This document shows, one piece after another, positions 52,657-61,600 of a stretch of DNA of 64,000 bases. The notes under the pieces are model-generated. The model was given only the letters and a program-made list of their open reading frames with translations, was not told the DNA's origin and did not search any database. The position numbers and the translations under genes are program-made. The DNA is taken from contig NC_083506.1 in assembly GCF_032362555.1 (NCBI RefSeq), forward strand, positions 853,501 to 917,500, given 5' to 3'. Each line of letters starts with the position of its first letter. Positions within the stretch are counted from its first letter, which is position 1. The DNA is from Amyelois transitella (Eukaryota > Arthropoda > Insecta > Lepidoptera > Pyralidae).

Positions 52657-55600
52657 ATCTGACGAGTCTTAGAAATAGTGCGTGCCGGCATCCCTTGTAT
52701 TCTATATCGTAATACTTCTCGTAGAAATCTTGGATGAGCTCTTCCACCTGCGAAAAAAATGTCCAATGACATACTGCAAACAAAATGTGACTTTTGTGGG
52801 GAAACCGCCCATGAACCCTACATAGAATGTTGCGAGTGCGACTCAAACTTATGCACGGCTTGTTTTGCTGCTGGGAAGGAGATCGGCTCTCACAAAAACG
52901 ATCACAAGTACGCCGTACGTAGAAACGACTTTCCCTTGTTTGATAATTGCAACTGGTCTGCCAAAGAAGAATGTAAGTTGCTATCCGCATTATCGACATA
53001 CGGTTTTGGCAACTGGGAGGAGATATCTAAATTTGTGCACACACGTTCCAAATTAGAATGCCAAGAACATTACAGAAAGTATTATATAGAAAATGTACAA
53101 TATAAAGAATTGAAACTTTTGCCTGAGACGCAACAGTCTTTGTTTCCACAGTTGATAATACCATACTTGTATAGTACAGATATAAGTACAAATCCACCAC
53201 GGAATAATCAGTCTGATCAGCATTTGGCTGGCTATAATGCTCACAGATCTGAGTTTGAATTGAGTTATGATCATAACGCAGAGAGTTTATTCAATATAGA
53301 AGATAGCTACTCTGATGATGAAGTTGATGATGAGTCTATGATGGACTCTTTAAAGATTGCTTTAGTCAATGCTCTAAATAATCGTTTGAGAGAGCGCCAG
53401 AGGAGATACACAATAATTAAAAACCATGGTTTGATAATGCCAAACAAGCTGGCGTCATGGTTGCAGAGATTTGAGGTTACACTAACAAGACAAAAATGTG
53501 AGAAGTTAATTTCTTTCATGCAATTTATGACAGGAATGCAGTTTGATGCTTTTATGGAGCGACTGAGCTTAGAATCTGAATTGACACAAAAGATATTACG
53601 GTTGTGCGAGTACAGACGGAATGGAATCAAAACGCTCTACGCAGCCAGACTATACAAGCAATTGAAGAAAGAAAATGATTTGCACATGAAAGAAATGAGA
53701 TCTAGCACATTGGTTATGCAGAAGAAGTATGACAGCACATCTCCAATCAAAAATAGGTTTTTTCAAAAGACTTCTGGTCGGAGCAAAATGAAAGGGACTT
53801 CGATGCCTCTGGAAATCATCGATTTGCCAGGTTACGACCGTCTTAGCGATTCAGAGAGGACACTTTGTTCAACATTAAGACTGATACCGGCAAACTACTT
53901 AGATATTAAAGAACAACTTGTGTCGGAGAACAATAAGATGGGATTCCTTCGACTGCTGGATGCGAGGAGGATTGTGAAGATAGATGTGAACAAAACGAGG
54001 AAGATCTATGATCATCTTATTGCAGAAGGATTTTTGAATAAGCCTCCTGCACTAGTTTAAATATATTATTTTTTTAACAAAATCTTTTCTTTTCTTTTCT
54101 ATTCTTGTCCTCTCCTCATGTTACTTTCCAACTTCTAACCAAAAACAATTATGGTTCACCATCAAATTTTGGAAATACTTGGTTCTATCTTAATTGGTGA
54201 TTACCAGTGATAAACATGTAATGACAGATAAATAAATATATAAGTGCGTGACAGATAAAGTCATATTTACATACCAAACTTGGCAAAGAGCTATGTTTAG
54301 TTTACTTTAAAAATATTTAGAGGTACTTAAGTAATGTTGTGTTTTAATTAACCATCCTTACCTTGAAGCCAAATTTCTGATACAGAAATATGGCCGGATT
54401 GGTGGGAGAGACGTGAAGAGTCACATCCTTGCCTGAACATGTCTAAAACAAATTGAAATATAGTCAGTTATCTGCATATTATATTACATATACAAACATA
54501 AAATCATGTTTATATCCACTGCAGGGTAGACAAAACTAACAGTCTTAAAAAGACGGGTAAGCAACATTCACTTGTTTGCCTCAATCATAGCATTGAGATT
54601 CAAATACTGACAGGTTACTAGCCCATCGCCTAAAATAATCCATTACTTCATAAGCATATATCCCTTAGTCCCCTTTTACGACATCCATGGGTAATAGATG
54701 GAGTGGTTCTGTTCTTTTTTCTATTGGTGCCGGAAATCACACGGCAGATATCTTAATAAAAGGAAAACTTTTAATTAAATACAATTCACACTATTATGGA
54801 TTTGTTACGATTGAGTGAAATTCAGAGGTCGACAGATTATTCTTCCTCCTGGCTATAGTCCCAGTTATATCCTCACCCCTCTGTAGAGGAGCCCGGGGTG
54901 CCATCAACCAATGTTGTGAAACCAAAACATTTCACAATTATTAAGCGATATGAAGTATCCTAAGTATAATAATGAATAAAAAAATTTTAAATTTTTTTTT
55001 ATACTCTTGATCATAATCCTGGGATTGGGTGAGGTAAACCCTGTTTTACTTGAAACTACCACTCCCATCTGTCAGCCACAACCTTTTCAGGAGAAATTAA
55101 ACCCAGCATCATGGTTACACATCCAGAGGGGTAATGGCGAAAGTTAACTTTTCTTTTTTGACGTCACAACGTCTTATAATTCGATTGAGCAGGCTGCACG
55201 CACGAAAAAACATGACTCATGCGGCGTTACCTCGCTCTGAGGCGTTCCATGTGAGACTTGAAGTGCAAGCGAGAGCGCGGAACGAGCGACAAAGAGGCAC
55301 AATCGGCCTTCGCGTTCGGCAGCGTTCGACATCCGTCTCTCTCCTACTTGAGTGAGCGATGTTGTTATGTTTTGGTCGAGTATCAAGTGAAGTGAAAAGT
55401 GAATGTGGTGTATCAGTATTTTCTTAAGACGTTGTCACGTTCAACTATCGTCAGTAAACCGACTTAACAGACAACCGATTTTTTTTTTAAGTTTTCCTAT
55501 AGAATGCCGTGTGGTTCCCGGCACCAATACAAAAAGAATAGGACCACTCCATCTCTTTCCCATGGATGTCGTAAAAGGCAACTAAGGGATAGGCTTACAA

Positions 55601-58600
55601 ACTTGGGATTCTTTTTTTGGCGATAGGCCAGCAACCTGTCACTATTTGAATCTCAATTCTATCATTAAGCCAAATAGCTGAACGTGGCCATTTAGTCTTT
55701 CAAGACTGTTGGCTCTGTCTACCCCGCAAGGGATATAGACGTGACCATATGTATGTATGTATGTTTCCTATAGAAAAATAAATCAATAGGTACTTATTAG
55801 ATTATAATTTGATCACCTGCAGCAGATGGTACAGCATGAACGAAGCGATCTTGGCTTTCCTCCACTCCGGTCTCGTGAGGATGAAGGATATGTAAGCCTC
55901 GTTGTGATTCGCGTCGGGAACCAGGAACGCACAGCCCACCACCAGCCGCTTGTATGTGACCACGCAGCTGAACTCTGGGTACTGGAGTGCTTCGGTCACT
56001 GTTTGGATGAAATATGGTCTTAGTTAATTACATTCTCAATTCTATCATTAAGCCAAATAGCTGAACGTGGCCATTCAGTCTTTTCAAGACTGTTGGCTCT
56101 GTCTACCCCGCTAGGGATATAGACGTGACCATATGTATGTATGTTAGTTACATTTACATTACATACATATAGTGCCGTGTGGTTTCCGGCACCATTAGAA
56201 AATAAAGTATAGGATCACTCCATCTCTTTCCTATGGATATCGTAAAAGGCGACTAAGGGATAGTCTTATAAACTTGGTATTCTTCTTTTAGGCGACAGAC
56301 TAGCAACCTGCATCTTAATTCTATCATTAAGCCAAACAGCTAAACGTGGCCTATCAGTCTTTTTAAGACTGTTGGCTCTGTCTTCCCCGCAAGGGATATG
56401 GGCGTGATCATATGTATGTATGTACATACATATATACATAAATCACGCCTTTTTCCCTGGGGAGTAGGCAGGGACTATAATTTGTATTCTCTCGTCCACA
56501 TTCTATTCTAAGTTTAATAGGGTACCGGACAACTTTTCAGATTGTGTTTAAAAATAATCTTTATTTATTTATATATCCATAAAAAATATTATTTTAAATA
56601 AATAAATCTTTTGGAGTATTTAAAAAAGTCAAAAACGTAATTTATTTAAAATTGCCGCGAAAACAGCACTTTACGTCAATTCAGATCGCGTGACGTCATA
56701 TGTTTGGAAAACAAACTACAAGCCATATTACAAGTGATCAGTGCTTGGATAATTTAAGTATTTTCTCGCAGATCTAGAAACATGCAAAACCCATTAATAT
56801 CTAACCTTTAAAATCATAGAAAAAAAAACATATGTGAAAATAACTTTGTAAACAATGAAACTAGTTGTAGGTTATGTTTTCGTTTGTAATTTCTTCAATC
56901 ATTTCTGTTGTTAAGATAAACAAAAAGAGGTTGAAAAAGTAAAATAACTATCCGGGGTGTCTGAAATGATCAAATATGAAGAATGAGACGTATTTGTTTT
57001 GTTTCAAAGCCGGTTCGTAGGACCAAAAACGCCTGATGTTGGTCCTTCGAGCCGGATTTGAAATAGCTTCTCCAACTGTCCAGTTAATGATCAAATAAGC
57101 ATCATTCTTGGTCCAGAACCAAGGTCTCAAACTCACAATCTATCCCGGGCCAGAAGTGTGTGGCGCAGAGGTCGTTGACCGCGGCGATGTGTTGCGGCCG
57201 CACGTACGAGTAGTCCAGTGTGGCGCGCGGCGGAGGGGAGTATCCAGGTACTTTCCTGAGGGACGATTAACATATATATATATAAATATATATATTATTA
57301 TATTATATAAAAGACTCTTTTGGTATTGGTGCCGTGTGGTTCCCGGCACCAATACCAAAAGAATAGGACCACTCCATCTCTTTCCCATGGATGTCGTAAA
57401 AGGCGACTAAGGGATAGGCTAACAAACTTGAGATTCTTTTTTTAGTCACTATTCGAATCTCAATTCTATCTTAAAGCCAAATAGCTGAACGTGGCCTATC
57501 AGTCCGCTCAGGACTGTTGGCTCTGTCTACCCCGCAAGGGATATAGACATGATTATATGTATGTATTAGTGCCACAACTGATAGAAATTTACGTAATAAA
57601 CATAAATTAGTCATGCCGTTTCATAGGCTTAGCAAAGTCAGTAAATCATTTATGGGGAACTGTATACGATTTTATAATAGGTTGCCGGAGTCTGTTCTTG
57701 ATATGCCCAACCGAAAATTCAAAGAGTATGTAAAGAAAGTAACTTTGTGGGAAGGCTTATTATAGGACTGATGATTACCTTAATGATAAAAACATCTGGC
57801 TCGAGCTTGGCACAGGAACCTCGTAATTAATTGTAGTTTAATTTGAACTTAAATCAAAATTTCAGTACACTCTGTACATAAATCTTTTTAAAATTGGCAA
57901 TCCATAATATATATATATATATATTTCTTTTTTCAATATTAAATCTCATAAATATATAAATCTCCCGTGAACAATGTATTCTCCCGTCCACATTCTATTC
58001 TAAGTATAATTTAATATTGTGAAGTTGACGTTGTTGATGAAAATGCTGCAGTGCAGTTTGTTACCGCTTCTTCTGCACTGACGCCTTGGAAGCGGCAGTA
58101 AACTTAGTTTTTAAGTAATTTATTTGACGTCAACCAAGTTGTTAAACCATACGACAATTATTAAGCGATATAATAATATCCTATAATAATGAATAAAAAA
58201 TTTTGAATTTTTTTGAATTTTTGTATATATAGAAGACTTGTGGATTTTTATTTTGAAAAATCTTTATTTTCCGCATAAAGATTCATCTTGTGCGATGGCG
58301 ATGGGCTAGCTATATAATTACGTCTTTATCCCTTGTGGGGTAGACAGAGCTAACAGATTGAAAAGACTGAAACGCCACGTTCAGCTGTTATAGTCTAGCA
58401 ACTGGTCACTATTTTGAATCTCAATTCCATCATTATGTTATACATCTATATGTAAAACTGAACCTTTCAGTATTGTCGAGACTTTTGACTCTGCAAACGC
58501 CGTACGGGACAAAGTATCTATGATACATATAATTAGAATTAATTAAAGACGTCCTGGTAAAGGGTCAGGTCAAAAGTACCCGAAACCGCCGAGCTTGTAT

Positions 58601-61600
58601 GAAGAGAGTTATGAAAGTGGATGAAGCGAAGGAAGTATGCAGTGATCGTGGCAAGTGGAAAGAGGTAGTCTCTGCCTACCCCTTCGGGAAAGAGGCGTGA
58701 TTTTATGTATGTATGTATGTATGATACATATCGAAATAACATCACTTACTTGTTAGCCTTCTTTAGTAGTTCATTTGTGAGTTTCAACCACAGCGGAGTG
58801 GTCTCCGCATCTCTTCTGATGTACGGCCTGAGCAGAGTCCCCGAGTACGCGGACCGGAATGGCGTGGGTTCGAATTTGGATGTCAGTATCGTGTTGTAAG
58901 TGGTACTGGCGATGGTACCACAGAGGTTGTCGAGGTGGTACTGAAAGGGAATTAGTACAGTTAGGGGTATGCTTAGGTGGTTGAAAGGTTAAGGTGACTA
59001 AAAATTGACGGCCTCTGTGGCGCAGCGGTAGTACGCCTGTCTGTGACACCGGAGATCCCGGGTTCGAATTCCGGCCAAGGCATGATGAGAAAATAACTTT
59101 TTCTGATTGGCCTGGGTCTTGGATGTTTATCTATATAAGTATTTATTATAAAATATAGTATCGTTGAGTTAGTATCTCGTAACACAAGTCTCGAACTTAC
59201 TGCGAGGCTAAATCAATAAGGGATATGCTTCTAAACCTGTCACTATTAACTTAAGCCAAACACCTGAACGTGGCCTGTCAGGCTTTCAGGACTGTCGGCT
59301 CTGTCTACCCCGCAAGGGATATAGACGTGATTATATGTATGTATTTATTATGCTGGTCATAAACAATAAGGTACTTACCGATCTCTGGAACCTGTCTAGG
59401 ACGCGATCCGAACTGGTGACCAGCCTAGGGTCTTCGGCCACGTAACCCCCTAGCACTTTGACAATTCTGGAACAAACAAATATATAAATATAAATAAATA
59501 TATACGGGACAAATTATACAGATTGAGTTAGCCTCGAAGTAAGTTCGAGACTTGTGTTACGAGATACTAACTCAACGATACTATATTTTATAATAAATAC
59601 TTATATAGATAAACATCCAAGACCCAGGCCAATTAGAAAAAGTTCTTTTCTCATCATGCCCTGACCGGGATTCGAACCCGGGACCTCCGATATCACAGAC
59701 AAGCGCACTACCGCTGGCCACAGAGGCCGCCAAAACAAAGTAAATAAGTATAATAGGTACCTAATAATTATTTTGCCATCAATTAATTAATTAATCGTGG
59801 TTAGTGGAAAGATGTAATCTCTGTCCACCGTCGTCTTTAACGACATCCACGAGAAAGAGATGAAGTGGTCCTATTGACATCACATTTGATACACATCATA
59901 AGTACTTTCACCCCGAAGCCTCGGGGCGTAGCTAGAGACAGGACGGCCCCCGGGGCGTATCTAATCTAGTGACCAATAAACTGACTTGTCCAGATCGAAG
60001 ACGGGCAGATGCCTGTGCCGCTGGGCGCGGCGCAGCGCGAGGCGCGCGCGCAGCCGCCGCAGCTCGTGCGCGCGCGCCGCGCCGGCCCGCGCCGCCAGCG
60101 CCGCCGCCCGCTTCAGCAGCTGCACCTCCTCGTACTGGCTCAGCTCCACCAGATCCTCGCGCTTGTCTGGGACCTGTGACCAAATTTATTTAGTAATTTG
60201 TGTATAGAAAGATTTGTATGGGCGACTAAGAGATAGGCTATTAAACTTGGGATTCTTCTTTTATGCGCAACATTCACTATTTGAATCTCATTCCTTCAAA
60301 GTCCTTTCAAATCTATTGGCTCTGTCTTCCCCGCAAAAAATATAGACGTGATTATATCTATGTATGTATTCCTTTTGACGGCATAAAAACCGAATTTAAC
60401 CGTTCGCTTACAACGGATTTTTGGAAATTCCTGCGGTTATGGGAACTAATGGGATAGAGTTTATATGTGTTTATATACAAATGAAAAACTTAGCACAAGG
60501 GCACTAGGTACTTATTTCTAAAGAAAGTTCTTCTTACTGGAAGTAATCTAACGACAGCGCCATCTAATTAATTTGTCTTGGTTTATATTACGAGTGAACT
60601 TGCAATGTGCTTTTACCGCGTTGTAGTTCCATTGCGCTAGATGGCGCTATTCTGTGTTTTTACCGACTAGTTGGTAATAATACCGTTTTTGTTAGTGGAT
60701 TCTGATGTGCTATTACTAAAATAAAAGTGGTCACGACGAACGCACGACTATTTTCTTTTATCCACATAATACCGAAAAAACAAAAAGAAATTGCAAACCA
60801 GACATATGTTCATTCAATTTGATAAAACTTCAACAAATATCAACTTACCTTTTCAAACCACGGTATATCGACCGAATTCAACTCGCTCGAAAACAGCGAT
60901 TCCCTCTTCACATACGCGTTTTCCTCCGCATTTTTCTTCGGTTTGATGTCACGTACCAATCCGACCAAGTCCGTCCGTTGGTCGGTCTGGTCGGACGGTG
61001 GGAAGGTCGGCGACCGGCTTCGGGAGTCTGAATCGTAGTAAGGTAGCTGTGGTAACGAGTGGATGCTTGACGAGTCGCTCTGTGAATAATTCAGAATTCA
61101 AATTCGAAGTTGAAATTCGAAATTGATATTGTAATTCAAAATATAAATTTGAAATTGAAATTCGAAATATAAATTTGAAATAGAAATTCGAAATAGAAAT
61201 TCGAAATTAAAATTCGAAATTGAAATTCGAAGTTGAAATTCGAAATAGAAATTCGAAATTAAAATGCGAAATTGAAATTCGAAGTTGAAATTCAAAATTG
61301 AAATTCAAAGTATCCTTATTTTCTCTACAATCCAACATTAAAACTTAAAGCTAGGTACATGTTTGTGTGAAGCAATTGTAAGATTGTGAGAGGCTGATTT
61401 CCGATCTAAGCAGAGCTTGTATCTCAGTACATCAGCTCCACCCCACAAGGTGTTACAGCTTACAAACATACACAGGCTGTAAAAAAATAGGAGCTCTTAC
61501 TCGATTTTCAATCAATCGATTAATATTAAAAAAAAAAATCCATTGGTGCCATGTGGTTCCCAACACCAATAAAAAAAGAATAGAACCACTCCATCTCTTT

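Noticed and set aside
59010..59090. Possible tRNA gene
   Set aside because: Has A and B boxes but continues into a SINE body and occurs in several copies; no complete cloverleaf.
59932..60207. Several Ala/Arg-rich frames on both strands
   Set aside because: Artefact of the GC-rich Kat14 exon; only the frame joining 60849 and 59379 exons in phase is real.
61098..61295. 65-residue Phe/Asn/Ser/Ile repeat frame
   Set aside because: Translation of the minisatellite.
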